Shown here: piece after piece, positions 25,996 through 34,556 of the stretch
How the letters are laid out: each line of letters opens with the position of its first letter
Numbering within the stretch: the stretch's first letter is position 1
Origin: Sphingomonas sp. LT1P40
GTDB lineage: Bacteria; Pseudomonadota; Alphaproteobacteria; Sphingomonadales; Sphingomonadaceae
Reading direction: 5' to 3'
Length of the DNA: 64,000 nucleotides
Assembly: GCF_036663835.1 (NCBI RefSeq)
Contig: NZ_JAXOJT010000002.1
Location: forward strand, 124,001 to 188,000
Translations under genes and position numbers: made by a program
The notes under the pieces: generated by a model
Seen by the model: only the letters and a program-made list of their open reading frames with translations
What the model was told of the DNA's origin: nothing
Database searches by the model: none

Positions 25996-26214
25996 TTACT
26001 TGAAGCGATAAGTGATGCGGCCCTTGGTCAGGTCATAGGGCGTCATTTCGACGAGCACTTCGTCGCCGACCAGCACGCGGATGCGGTTCTTGCGCATTTT
26101 GCCCGCAGTGTGGCCCAGAACCTCGTGGTCATTCTCAAGTTTCACACGGAACATCGCGTTGGGGAGCAACTCCACAACGCGGCCGCGCATTTCAAGCAGT
26201 TCTTCCTTGGCCAA
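25996..26214 (-). CDS. infA: Translation initiation factor IF-1
   Basis: 72 residues, full-length S1-like OB-fold protein: [22 protein letters not shown] is characteristic, with [15 protein letters not shown] and [13 protein letters not shown] at the end. It blocks the ribosomal A site during initiation. It precedes maf, the RNase gene and yacG in the same direction. Confidence 0.98.
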   Translation of the reverse strand: MAKEELLEMRGRVVELLPNAMFRVKLENDHEVLGHTAGKMRKNRIRVLVGDEVLVEMTPYDLTKGRITYRFK

Positions 26215-26291
26215 ACAAACCTCATTGGGACATGCAGTAAAAGACGCGGTGCCTTACTCGCTGTCGGCCCAAAAGAAAAGCATGGTATCCG

Positions 26292-27515
26292 CTACTTATT
26301 CCAGCGCTGATAAGCGTCGGACGATGTCATCGCCGGATCGACCGGCGGCAGGTCTGCCCAGACGAAGCGCCCGCGTGCGGTTGCCGACAGATCGGCCCTC
26401 TCCCGATATTGAAACCACACGCCCATCGCGCGCCGGTCGCGCTCGGCCACGCCACAGGATCGCGTCAGCGTCACCAGCACTACGCGCCCGTCCGGCCCCA
26501 CCAGCGCGCGCAACCGGATCAGGTTGCCCGGTGCCGGTTTCTCCGCGCCACTGGTGCCCAGCGCCCAGCCATACTCCCAGTCGATGGCTCGCCCGATCTT
26601 CTCCGCGTCCCCCGCCGCCAGCGCTACCACCGGCACGCGCCCCAGCCGCTTGACCAGCGCATCGCGCTCGCCGTTCCGGTCGGTCTCGCCGCCGAGTGTC
26701 GCCCCGAACAATAAATTGATCGCCAGCGCGCGTTCCGCCGGGGTCCGCGCCGCCGCCGCCGCCAGCCGCGCCACCACCAGCAACCCGCGCCGATGCACCG
26801 CGCCATTCTCACCGTCGATCGTCGCCATATAGCGATAGGGCACGGCGGCGCGGGCATAGTCGCGCGGCAGATGCACGCCATCGGTCCACATCGCCGCTGT
26901 CTGCGCGCGCGTCTCGGGACTGTTCATCACCAGCGCGTCGCTCAGCAGGTTGGCCGCTCGCGCCGGGTCGTAGAAGGGCGTGTCGCGGCGCAACCGCATG
27001 GCGATTTCCAGCACCAGCGACTGACGCGTGCGTGCACGCTTGTCTTCATTGCGCGCGGCGAGCAGCGCCACCGCCTCCGGCGTCTGCGCCCATGCTTCCC
27101 ATTCGGCCTTTGGATATTCCTTTAACCGGCGCGGCCCGTCGAACAGCCAGATGATCCGGGCATAGCGCAGTTCGACCGCGCGGTCGGCGCGCACGAACCG
27201 ACCCTCGCGCACCAGTTTCCACGCGCGCTCCAGCATCTCGATATCGACATCGCCTCGCTCCGGCGCGCCAACCGACCGCGCGATCCACGCCGCCGCCTGT
27301 TGCGCCACGCCCGGGCAGGTCGGCGGATCCTTCAGCATCGCGCGCAGATTGCGCTCGATCTCGTGCCGGTAATTGATGCCGCGCGTCGGCCCGGTCTCAT
27401 AGTCGAGCTCGCACCCCTTTGCGATGATGCCAAGTTCGGCCGCAGCGGCGCGGTCGCGCGCCCAATCCTGCTGGGGTGCGACCGCCAGCGCGGCGGCAAT
27501 CAGATAGGTCAGCAT
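26292..27515 (-). CDS. Hypothetical exported protein, unknown family
   Basis: 407 residues from MLTYLIAAALAVAPQQ, which looks like a signal peptide. It contains predicted helices rich in Ala/Arg, and a C-terminal segment (NLIRLRALVGPDGRVVLVTL...CGVAERDRRAMGVW) reminiscent of TonB-C-like domains, but I do not recognise the family. The frame is open 375 bases further upstream, but that part overlaps nfuA antisense and starts without a ribosome site. It is divergent from nfuA. Confidence 0.65.
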   Translation of the reverse strand: MLTYLIAAALAVAPQQDWARDRAAAAELGIIAKGCELDYETGPTRGINYRHEIERNLRAMLKDPPTCPGVAQQAAAWIARSVGAPERGDVDIEMLERAWKLVREGRFVRADRAVELRYARIIWLFDGPRRLKEYPKAEWEAWAQTPEAVALLAARNEDKRARTRQSLVLEIAMRLRRDTPFYDPARAANLLSDALVMNSPETRAQTAAMWTDGVHLPRDYARAAVPYRYMATIDGENGAVHRRGLLVVARLAAAAARTPAERALAINLLFGATLGGETDRNGERDALVKRLGRVPVVALAAGDAEKIGRAIDWEYGWALGTSGAEKPAPGNLIRLRALVGPDGRVVLVTLTRSCGVAERDRRAMGVWFQYRERADLSATARGRFVWADLPPVDPAMTSSDAYQRWNK

Positions 27516-27648
27516 CGGCGTTTCTCCCGCTTCACCGGGTGCGCCGTCGATGCTGGCGCGTGGATGAACGCGCTTCGGACAGTTTCGGTCGCCCTCTCCA
27601 TATGTATCCTTGCTTGATGCGGAGCCGGATCGCCCCCAAATGCAGATC

Positions 27649-28218
27649 ATGCTCATTGAAACCGAATCCACGCCGAACCCGGCCACGCTCAAATTCCTGC
27701 CCGGTCGCCCGGTAATGGACAGCGGTACGCGCGACTTCGCCACGCCCGAGGAAGCCGAAGCGTCGCCGCTGGCAGACGCGTTGTTCGGACTCGGCGATGT
27801 GACCGGCGTGTTCTTCGGCCGCGACTTTATCTCGGTCACCGCCGGTCCCGGCGTCGAATGGTCACAGCTGAAGCCCGATGTGCTCGGCATATTGCTCGAT
27901 CATTTCAGCGCGAACATGCCGCTGTTTCGGCAAGGGTCCGCCGGCTTCTCCGTCCCCGCCCCGGACAGCTTCACTGACGATCCGGCGGACGAGGACATTA
28001 TCGTGCAGATCAAGGAACTGATCGAGACGCGCGTCCGCCCGGCCGTCGCCAATGACGGCGGCGACATCGTCTATCGCGGGTTCGACAAGGGGAAGGTCTA
28101 TCTCCAGATGCAGGGTGCCTGCGCCGGTTGCCCCTCGTCCAGCGCGACGCTGAAGACCGGAATAGAACAATTGCTCAAACATTATGTCCCCGAAGTCACC
28201 GAAGTGCGCGCCGTCTGA
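27649..28218 (+). CDS. NfuA-type Fe-S cluster scaffold/carrier protein
   Basis: 189 residues with an N-terminal Nfu_N domain (LIETESTPNPATLKFLPGRPV) and a C-terminal NifU-like domain carrying the cluster-binding CAGCPSS (C-x2-C). It carries 4Fe-4S clusters to client proteins. An ATG nine bases earlier (27640) is an alternative start; both have weak ribosome sites. Its stop overlaps the next ATG (TGATG). Confidence 0.9.
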   Translation: MLIETESTPNPATLKFLPGRPVMDSGTRDFATPEEAEASPLADALFGLGDVTGVFFGRDFISVTAGPGVEWSQLKPDVLGILLDHFSANMPLFRQGSAGFSVPAPDSFTDDPADEDIIVQIKELIETRVRPAVANDGGDIVYRGFDKGKVYLQMQGACAGCPSSSATLKTGIEQLLKHYVPEVTEVRAV

Positions 28219-28808
28219 TGGGCACGCCACTCAACGACCTCGCGCTGGACACCATTTTCCGCACCGCGCGCAGCTATAATGGCTATACCGACGCGCCGGT
28301 GACCGAAGCGGACATCCGCGCCATCTATGACCTGTTCAAGATGGGGCCGACCGCGACCAACCAGCATCCGGGGCGCTTCGTGTGGTGCGTCAGCCCGGAG
28401 TCGAAGGAAAAGCTGGCGGCGCTGTCGTCCGGCAACAATGCGCCGAAGATTATCGCCGCGCCCGTCACCGTCATCATCGGCATGGACAGCGAATTTCACG
28501 AGCATTTGCCGCAGTTGTTCCCGCACGTCGATGCACGCCCGTGGTTCGCCGATCCTGCGGGCCGCGAAGTCTCGGCGTTCCGCAATTCATCGCTGCAGGG
28601 TGCCTATTTCATCATCGCCGCGCGCGCGCTCGGGTTCGATACCGGGCCTATGTCGGGGTTCGATAACGCGAAGGTCGATGCGGCGTTCTTTGCCGACACG
28701 CCGAACGTGAAGTCGAACTTCATCGCAACCTTGGGCGTCGGCGATCCCTCGACGATCTTCGGACGGCTCCCGCGGCCCGAATTCGGGCAGTTCAACACGA
28801 TTGCCTGA
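28218..28808 (+). CDS. RutE-like malonic semialdehyde reductase (nitroreductase family)
   Basis: 196 residues. FMN-binding nitroreductase fold with the features of RutE: ARSYNGYTDAPV near residue 17, MGPTATNQHPGRFVW, and LGVGDPSTIFGRLPRP at the C terminus. In the rut pathway it reduces malonic semialdehyde to 3-hydroxypropionate. No other rut gene is nearby, so it may have a broader aldehyde or enone role. Confidence 0.82.
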   Translation: MGTPLNDLALDTIFRTARSYNGYTDAPVTEADIRAIYDLFKMGPTATNQHPGRFVWCVSPESKEKLAALSSGNNAPKIIAAPVTVIIGMDSEFHEHLPQLFPHVDARPWFADPAGREVSAFRNSSLQGAYFIIAARALGFDTGPMSGFDNAKVDAAFFADTPNVKSNFIATLGVGDPSTIFGRLPRPEFGQFNTIA

Positions 28809-29433
28809 ACCTGCGCCTCTCACGCTCGTCATCGAAACTTCGACCACCACTTGCTCGGTCGCGCTGATCCGGGAGGGCGCGGTCGTCGCGGAGCGCTATG
28901 AACTGATCGGGCGCGGCCATGCCGAACGGTTGATCCCGATGATCGCCGAATTGCCCGACGGCGGTCGCGCCGACCGCATCCTCGTCGATTGCGGCCCCGG
29001 CAGCTTTACCGGCATCCGGGTCGGCATCGCCGCCGCGCGCGGGCTGGCGATCGGCTGGGGCGTGCCGGTCACCGGCTTCTCGTCACTTGCACTGACCGCC
29101 GCCGCCGCGCTCGCCGCCGATCCGGCGCTCGACGATCTTGCCGTCGTGCTCGAAGGGGGACATGGTGAGGTATTCATGCAGACATTCGGGCGTCCGCTTG
29201 CCGCAAACGGCCCCTTCGCCTCGTTGAAGCCCGAGGCGGCACTGGCGATGCTCGGCGACCGCGTCGCCACCGGCAACGGCGTGCATCACCTCGCCGCGCT
29301 CGACCCCGCGCTCGACCTGCGCGAAACCCTGCCGCGCGCTGCCGACGCCTGCCTGCTCCCAACAGACTTCACCGCACTGCCGCCGCGCCCGATCTATGGT
29401 CGTGCGCCGGATGCCAAGCCGATCGCGTCATGA
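28801..29433 (+). CDS. tsaB: tRNA threonylcarbamoyladenosine biosynthesis protein TsaB
   Basis: 210 residues, ASKHA-fold partner of TsaD: LVIETSTTTCSVALI at the N terminus, HAERLIPMIAEL, and GPGSFTGIRVGIAAARGLA. TTG start at 28801 overlapping the preceding gene by eight bases. The next gene starts within its stop codon (ATGA). It works in the TsaBDE complex making t6A37 in ANN-decoding tRNAs. Confidence 0.94.
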   Translation: MPEPAPLTLVIETSTTTCSVALIREGAVVAERYELIGRGHAERLIPMIAELPDGGRADRILVDCGPGSFTGIRVGIAAARGLAIGWGVPVTGFSSLALTAAAALAADPALDDLAVVLEGGHGEVFMQTFGRPLAANGPFASLKPEAALAMLGDRVATGNGVHHLAALDPALDLRETLPRAADACLLPTDFTALPPRPIYGRAPDAKPIAS

Positions 29434-29906
29434 GCACCGCGCCGGTCCTGATCGAAATCGTCCATGGCGGCCCCGCCGACCTGGCCACCGTCAACGCCAT
29501 CATGGCCGACGCCTTCGATCCGCGTTACGGCGAAGCGTGGACCAACAGCCAGTGCCTGGGCATGATCGCGCTGCCCGGCGTGTGGTTCAGCATCGCGTGG
29601 AGTGGCGCGAGACCCGCCGGTTTCGCACTTGCCCGCACGGTCCTCGACGAAAGCGAGTTGCTGTTGCTGGCGATCCGTCCGTCGATGCGTCGATGCGGGA
29701 TCGGGACCGCGCTACTTCGTTCGGTGATGGCCGACTCGCGCGAACGCGGCGCGACGAAGATGCATCTTGAAGTTCGCGCGAACAACGATGCGATCCGGCT
29801 TTACCGTGCCGAAGGGTTCGACAAGATCGGTGAACGCCGCGATTACTATAGAGGAACCGACGGCAAACTGTTCGATGCCCACAGCTTTTCTCGAAAGATC
29901 GCCTGA
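29430..29906 (+). CDS. rimI: Ribosomal-protein-alanine N-acetyltransferase RimI
   Basis: 158-residue GNAT enzyme with LLLLAIRPSMRRCGIGTALL (acetyl-CoA-binding R/Q-x-x-G-x-G/A) and the LEVRANNDAIRLYRAEGF hallmark of RimI. It acetylates the N-terminal Ala of S18. Coupled to tsaB by ATGA overlap, as in many bacteria. Confidence 0.92.
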   Translation: MSTAPVLIEIVHGGPADLATVNAIMADAFDPRYGEAWTNSQCLGMIALPGVWFSIAWSGARPAGFALARTVLDESELLLLAIRPSMRRCGIGTALLRSVMADSRERGATKMHLEVRANNDAIRLYRAEGFDKIGERRDYYRGTDGKLFDAHSFSRKIA

Positions 29907-30016
29907 CGCTTGCGGAATTTACTCACGCTGGACTTGCAATCGATCCATTCCCGATCAATAGCGCGCGCTTGCGGCGTGTAATGTTGCGGCCGCAGCACCC
30001 GCTTGAAAGGATTATC

Positions 30017-30439
30017 ATGGACGCCCAGAACGACCTGCACGAAACGCTGGTCACGCTGACCGCCGACATCGTCGCCGCGCATGTCAGCAACAACAGCGTC
30101 GCTGTATCCGACCTGCCCGTTTTGATCTCGAATGTTCACGGCGCGCTCGCCGCGCTTGGTGAAAAGGCACCTGAGCCCGAAGCCAAGAAGCAGGAACCGG
30201 CAGTTTCGGTGCGTTCGTCGATCAAACCCGACTTCATCGTCTGTCTTGAGGATGGCAAGAAGCTGAAGATGCTGAAGCGCCATTTGATGACGCATTATCA
30301 GATGACCCCGGACCAGTATCGCGCAAAGTGGAATCTTCCCGCCGACTATCCGATGGTCGCCCCCAATTATGCCGAACAGCGCCGCACGCTGGCGAAAAAG
30401 ATCGGCCTGGGCACCAAGCGCCGCAAAACCGCGCGCTAA
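30017..30439 (+). CDS. MucR-family transcriptional regulator
   Basis: 140 residues from MDAQNDL, set by AAAGGA six bases upstream. It carries the MucR/Ros zinc-finger-like region (VCLEDGKKLKMLKRHLMTHYQMTPDQYRAKWNL). These alphaproteobacterial regulators control exopolysaccharide, motility and cell-cycle genes by binding AT-rich DNA. There is an Ala/Pro/Glu linker at residues 55-65. Confidence 0.92.
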   Translation: MDAQNDLHETLVTLTADIVAAHVSNNSVAVSDLPVLISNVHGALAALGEKAPEPEAKKQEPAVSVRSSIKPDFIVCLEDGKKLKMLKRHLMTHYQMTPDQYRAKWNLPADYPMVAPNYAEQRRTLAKKIGLGTKRRKTAR

Positions 30440-30452
30440 GCATTTTTGATCT

Positions 30453-30544
30453 GGTAGTCGGTGCCAGCCCGCTCCCCCACCCGGCCACCCATTCAGAATA
30501 CCCTGTGGGTGGCCGGGTGGGGGAGCGGGCTGGCACCGACTACC
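30453..30544. repeat. Long perfect palindrome, REP-like element copy 1
   Basis: Two perfectly complementary 39-base arms (30453-30491 and 30506-30544) surround a 14-base loop TTCAGAATACCCTG. The inner 24 bases of each arm and most of the loop are identical to the element at 62169-62254. The outer arms differ from the other copy but remain complementary to each other. It lies between mucR and fur, 63 bases before fur, so it could act as a terminator, a processing site or a REP-type element. Confidence 0.85.
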
Positions 30545-30606
30545 CAACACCAAAACGCTTTCTTGGTCCCCTTCCCCCCCGCCACCGATGTCGCTACATC
30601 GGCTGC

Positions 30607-31029
30607 ATGAGCAGGAAGATCGACCTCGAAGCACTCTGCCACGAAAAAGGGCTGCGGATCACCGAACAGCGCAAGGTGATCGCGCGCGTCCTGTCCGACG
30701 CGGACGATCATCCCGATGTGGAAAAGGTCTATGCGCGCGCCTCGGCGATCGATCCCGGCATCTCGATCGCCACGGTTTATCGCACCGTGCGCCTGTTCGA
30801 GGAAGCGGGCATCCTCGACCGCCACGATTTCGGCGACGGGCGCGCCCGCTATGAGCCGGCACCGGAGGCACATCACGATCACCTGATCGATGTCGAGACC
30901 GGCAAGGTCATCGAGTTCGTCGATCCCGAGCTCGAGCAATTGCAAAAGCAGATTTCGGAACGGCTCGGCTATCGCCTCGTCGATCACCGCATGGAACTCT
31001 ATGGCGTCGCGCTCGATCGCAAAATCTGA
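30607..31029 (+). CDS. fur: Fur-family ferric uptake regulator
   Basis: 140 residues with the Fur winged helix (GLRITEQRKVIARVL, about residues 13-27; SIATVYRTVRLFEEAGI) and the metal site in HHDHLIDVETGKVIEF. Alphaproteobacterial Fur proteins often lack the second Cys pair, as here. The long upstream frame is not coding, because it contains the palindrome. It is immediately followed by plsC. Confidence 0.92.
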   Translation: MSRKIDLEALCHEKGLRITEQRKVIARVLSDADDHPDVEKVYARASAIDPGISIATVYRTVRLFEEAGILDRHDFGDGRARYEPAPEAHHDHLIDVETGKVIEFVDPELEQLQKQISERLGYRLVDHRMELYGVALDRKI

Positions 31030-31031
31030 CC

Positions 31032-31895
31032 GTGACGACCGGCGTCGATAACCGGCGCGCCGACGCCGCGAAGGGCGTCGCCACCCGCCTCGATTTCGAC
31101 GAATCCTTTCGCCTCTGGCGGCGCGTCGGCCTGTTGCTGCTCCTGCTGCTCAGCCACGTCCCCATGCATTATCTGTGGCGGCTGTTTCGCCTGCCCTCGC
31201 CTTGGCCGCGCTGGTTTCTCGGGCGCGTCGGACGCATCGCTGGCGCGCGGGTCCAGGTCATCGGCACGCCGCTGCGCCGCGACGTCTTTTACATTTCCAA
31301 CCACATCTCGTGGATCGACATATTATCGCTGGGCGGGGCAAGCGGCACTGCATTCATCGCCAAGTCGGAAATCGGTGAGGCACCCATCGTCGGCTGGCTC
31401 GCGGGCCTGAACCGGACGGTTTACGTGAAGCGCGAGAACCGCATGGGCGTGGCCGAACAGATCAACGAACTGCGCGACGCGCTGGCCGAAAACTGGGCGA
31501 TCACCGTATTCCCCGAAGGCACCACGACCGATGGCAAATCGCTGCTGCCGTTCAAGACGCCGATGCTGCGCGTGCTCGAACCACCGCCGCCCGGCGTGAT
31601 GGTTCAGCCGGTGATGCTCGATTACGGCGCGGTCGGCGAAGAAATCGGCTGGGTCGGCGACGAAAGCGGTCTCAACAACGCCCGCCGCGTGCTCGCGCGG
31701 AAGGGCAACTTCCCGCTGCGCATCACCTTTCTCGACCCGTTCGACCCGCGCGACTTTCCCGGCCGCAAGGCGATCGGTGCCGAAAGCCGTCGCCGGATCG
31801 AGGATGCGCTGGTCAGCGCGCTGGGCGGGCCGCTGCGCCCGTTCGCCTACACCGTCGCACCGGTGAATTACGCCGCGCCACCGGCCGAGGGCTGA
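31032..31895 (+). CDS. plsC: 1-acyl-sn-glycerol-3-phosphate acyltransferase
   Basis: 287 residues with an N-terminal membrane helix (residues 33-48), the H-x4-D catalytic motif NHISWID, and FPEGTTTDG. It transfers the second acyl chain to make phosphatidic acid at the inner membrane. GTG start two bases after the fur stop. Its 3' end overlaps the convergent btuD-like gene by 28 bases. Confidence 0.9.
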   Translation: MTTGVDNRRADAAKGVATRLDFDESFRLWRRVGLLLLLLLSHVPMHYLWRLFRLPSPWPRWFLGRVGRIAGARVQVIGTPLRRDVFYISNHISWIDILSLGGASGTAFIAKSEIGEAPIVGWLAGLNRTVYVKRENRMGVAEQINELRDALAENWAITVFPEGTTTDGKSLLPFKTPMLRVLEPPPPGVMVQPVMLDYGAVGEEIGWVGDESGLNNARRVLARKGNFPLRITFLDPFDPRDFPGRKAIGAESRRRIEDALVSALGGPLRPFAYTVAPVNYAAPPAEG

Positions 31896-32656
31896 ACCCG
31901 CCCGATCGCCAGCACCACCGGCACGCCGCCGCGCAACTCGACCCGCGCCTCGACCCCGTAAACCTCCGCCAGTCGCGCGGGCGTCAGCACCGCTTCCGGC
32001 GACCCATCCGCCACCAGCCGCCCGTGATGCAGCATCAACAGCCGCGAGCAGTATCGCGCCGCCATTGTCAGATCGTGCATCACCGCGATCACCAGCGCGC
32101 CGCCGCGCGCTTCCGTCGCCAGCAACTCCATCACTTCGATCTGGTGCAGCGGGTCCAGCGCCGCCAGCGGCTCGTCGGCGATCAGCACCGGTGCCTCCAC
32201 CGCCAGCGCCCGCGCCAACAGCGCACGAGCCTTTTCACCCCCGGATAATTCCGTCGCCACCCGGTCGCGCAGATGCAGCACGTCGGCCCGCGCCATCGCC
32301 CGCTCGATCGCGTCAGCGTCCGCCCCCGATATCCGCGATAACGGCCTCAGATGCGGTAATCGCCCGAGGCCGACCAGTCGCTCGACCGTCAACGGCCAGT
32401 GCAATATCTGCCCCTGCGGCAGATACGCCATCGTCCGTGCCCGCGCCGCGCGCGTAATCCCGGCGGCGTCCGCCCCGTCGATCGTGACAATGCCCTGATA
32501 CGGCACCAGCCCGGTAAGCGCCCGCACCAGCGTCGATTTGCCCGCCCCGTTCGGCCCGATCACCCCGATCAGCCCGCTTGGCGCCAGCGACACGTCGATG
32601 CCGTCCAACACAGGACGCCCGCCCAGCGCCACGCCCAGACCCTGTGCCGCCAGCAT
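31868..32656 (-). CDS. btuD: ABC transporter ATP-binding protein, BtuD/HmuV type
   Basis: 262 residues: Walker A GPNGAGKST near residue 36, signature LSGGEKARALL, Walker B LIADEPLAALD and H-loop VMHDLT. The start ATG at 32656 overlaps the permease stop (TGATG); two GTG codons just upstream are alternatives. Context with BtuC-, BtuF- and BtuB-like genes points to vitamin B12. The C terminus overlaps plsC tail-to-tail. Confidence 0.88.
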   Translation of the reverse strand: MLAAQGLGVALGGRPVLDGIDVSLAPSGLIGVIGPNGAGKSTLVRALTGLVPYQGIVTIDGADAAGITRAARARTMAYLPQGQILHWPLTVERLVGLGRLPHLRPLSRISGADADAIERAMARADVLHLRDRVATELSGGEKARALLARALAVEAPVLIADEPLAALDPLHQIEVMELLATEARGGALVIAVMHDLTMAARYCSRLLMLHHGRLVADGSPEAVLTPARLAEVYGVEARVELRGGVPVVLAIGRVQPSAGGAA

Positions 32657-33651
32657 CACCACAGCCGCCGCTCCCGCATCAGATGCGCCAGGAACACCGG
32701 CACGCCCAGAAACGCGGTAACTACGCCCAGCTTCAACTCGCTGCTCGCCGGGATCAGCCGCACGCCCAGATCGGCGAAGGTCAGCAGCGCCGCCCCCGCC
32801 AGCGCCGACGGCAACAGGATTGCGGAGGGGCTGCGATCAGTGAAAGGGCGTACCAGATGCGGGACGATAAGGCCGACAAAGCCGATCGACCCGGTCACCG
32901 CCACCGCGCCACCCACGCCGATTGCGACGCCCAGCATCATGCGGATGCGCGTGGCGCGCAGATCGACGCCCAAAGCCGTCGCGCCATCCTCGCCCAATGC
33001 CAGTGCATCCAGCGCGCGTCCGTCCCACAGCAACAATGCGCCGCCAACCGCGATGCACGGCAATGCCACCGCGACATGCGCGAAGCTGCGATCCTCCAGA
33101 CTGCCCATCAGCCACGTCATGATCTCGATTGCTGCGAACGGATTGGGCGCAAGGTTGAGCGCCAAGCTGATGCCCGCCCCCGCCATCGTCGCCACGGCAA
33201 TGCCCGCAAGGATCAACGTCAGCGGACTTTCCGAATTGCCCGCCAGCAGGAACAACAACCCTAGCGCACCCAACCCGGTGAGGATCGCCAGCAACGGCAG
33301 CACCGCCGGATGAATCGCGGCCAGCCCGAAATACAGCGCGATCACCGCCCCCAGCGCCGCCGCGTTCGACGCCCCCAGCACCGCCGGTTCGGCCAGCGGA
33401 TTGCGCAGATAGCCCTGCAACGCCGCCCCCGACACCCCCAGCATTGCCCCGACCGCCAGCCCCAGCAGCGCGCGGGGCAGCCGCAGCTCGAACAGGATCA
33501 CCCGTGCGATTTGATCGCCGCCGCCCGTCAGCGCAGCGAACAGCCGCCCCAACCCGATCGGCGCGCTCCCGACCAGCAGCGACAATATGCCCGCCACGCC
33601 AGCCAGCATCGCCAGTCCGCCGATCAATACCGGGCGCGACACCACGCTCAC
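32656..33651 (-). CDS. btuC: FecCD-family ABC permease, BtuC type
   Basis: 331 residues with about ten membrane segments and the FecCD/BtuC pattern (RLPRALLGLAVGAMLGVSGAALQGYLRNPLAEP). It forms the channel for cobalamin or iron chelate uptake. The preferred start is GTG at 33651 with GGGAG nine bases ahead; upstream frame overlaps the divergent binding-protein gene. Confidence 0.88.
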   Translation of the reverse strand: MSVVSRPVLIGGLAMLAGVAGILSLLVGSAPIGLGRLFAALTGGGDQIARVILFELRLPRALLGLAVGAMLGVSGAALQGYLRNPLAEPAVLGASNAAALGAVIALYFGLAAIHPAVLPLLAILTGLGALGLLFLLAGNSESPLTLILAGIAVATMAGAGISLALNLAPNPFAAIEIMTWLMGSLEDRSFAHVAVALPCIAVGGALLLWDGRALDALALGEDGATALGVDLRATRIRMMLGVAIGVGGAVAVTGSIGFVGLIVPHLVRPFTDRSPSAILLPSALAGAALLTFADLGVRLIPASSELKLGVVTAFLGVPVFLAHLMRERRLW

Positions 33652-33686
33652 TTGCGCGCGCTCCCGACCCGCGACATGAGGACAGC

Positions 33687-34523
33687 GTGATCCGCCTGCC
33701 CCTCCTCGCCGCCGCACTGGCCTTCACCGGCAGCGCTGCCCCGATCGTCGTCACCGGCGACGCGGTCGCGCAACCGACGCGGATCGTCTCCGCCAATCTC
33801 TGCGCGGATCAACTGCTGCTCGCCGTTGCCGATCCAGCGCAGATCGCTGCGCTCACCCGCAACGCACGCGACCCGTGGATGTCCGCTGCTGCGAAACAGG
33901 CCCAGCCCTTCCGCATGATCCGTGGAACGGCCGAAGAAATCCTGACCCTCGACCCCGATCTGATCGTCGGCGCACCCGAATTCCGCACAACCCAATGGCG
34001 TGGCATGGCGCGCAGGAACATCGCTGCGCTCGACCTCCCCTTCGCCAACAGCCTGTCCGATATCCAGACCCAGCTGCGCGCCGTCGCCACCGCGACCGGC
34101 CACCCCGCGCGAGGGCAGAAGATCGCCGCACAGATGGACGCCGCGCTCGCCAAGCTCCGGCGTACCGGCCAGGGCCGCGTCGCCGCTTACTATCAGCGGC
34201 GCGGCTATGTCACCGGCACCGGCACGCTGGTCGATGAACTGATGACCCGCGCCGGTCTCGTGAACCTCGCCACCCAACTCGGCAAAGGACCGCTCGCGCG
34301 TCTGACGCTCGAAGAAATGGTCGCCGCCAATCCCGACATTCTCATCGTCGAAACCGACAGCCCGACAGTGACCGATCAGGGCGCGGAAATGCTCCAGCAT
34401 CCGGCCCTGCGCCACATTCCGCGCGTGTCCCTGCCACAGGCGTGGACGGTGTGCGGCGGCCCGGCCTATGTGCAGGCCGCACGCAGCCTGACCACACAAC
34501 TCGCGGCCATCCCGGCAAAATAA
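33687..34523 (+). CDS. btuF: Periplasmic cobalamin-type binding protein, BtuF-like
   Basis: 278 residues from GTG at 33687 (GAGGA five bases ahead). Signal peptide then the helical-backbone-bound fold: RIVSANLCADQLLLAVADP, GTAEEILTLDPDLIVGAPEF, MVAANPDILIVET. It starts only 35 bases from the divergent btuC gene, so regulation is probably shared. The long frame upstream of the GTG is antisense to btuC. It binds B12 or another chelate in the periplasm. Confidence 0.86.
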   Translation: MIRLPLLAAALAFTGSAAPIVVTGDAVAQPTRIVSANLCADQLLLAVADPAQIAALTRNARDPWMSAAAKQAQPFRMIRGTAEEILTLDPDLIVGAPEFRTTQWRGMARRNIAALDLPFANSLSDIQTQLRAVATATGHPARGQKIAAQMDAALAKLRRTGQGRVAAYYQRRGYVTGTGTLVDELMTRAGLVNLATQLGKGPLARLTLEEMVAANPDILIVETDSPTVTDQGAEMLQHPALRHIPRVSLPQAWTVCGGPAYVQAARSLTTQLAAIPAK

Positions 34524-34553
34524 GGGGGCAGGCATCACGCCCGCCCCCTGTTT
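34524..34553. terminator. Bidirectional terminator between btuF and btuB
   Basis: Hairpin GGGGGC / GCCCCC (34524-34529, 34543-34548) extended inward by GGC / GCC around an A bulge, followed by TGTTTAG on the plus strand. It begins directly after the btuF stop and ends just before the btuB stop, so it can serve both convergent genes. Confidence 0.7.
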
Positions 34554-34556
34554 AGA

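Noticed and set aside
30453..30544. Palindrome as a CRISPR repeat or insertion-sequence end
   Set aside because: No tandem array of spacers, no transposase, and the two copies lie 32 kb apart with unrelated flanks.
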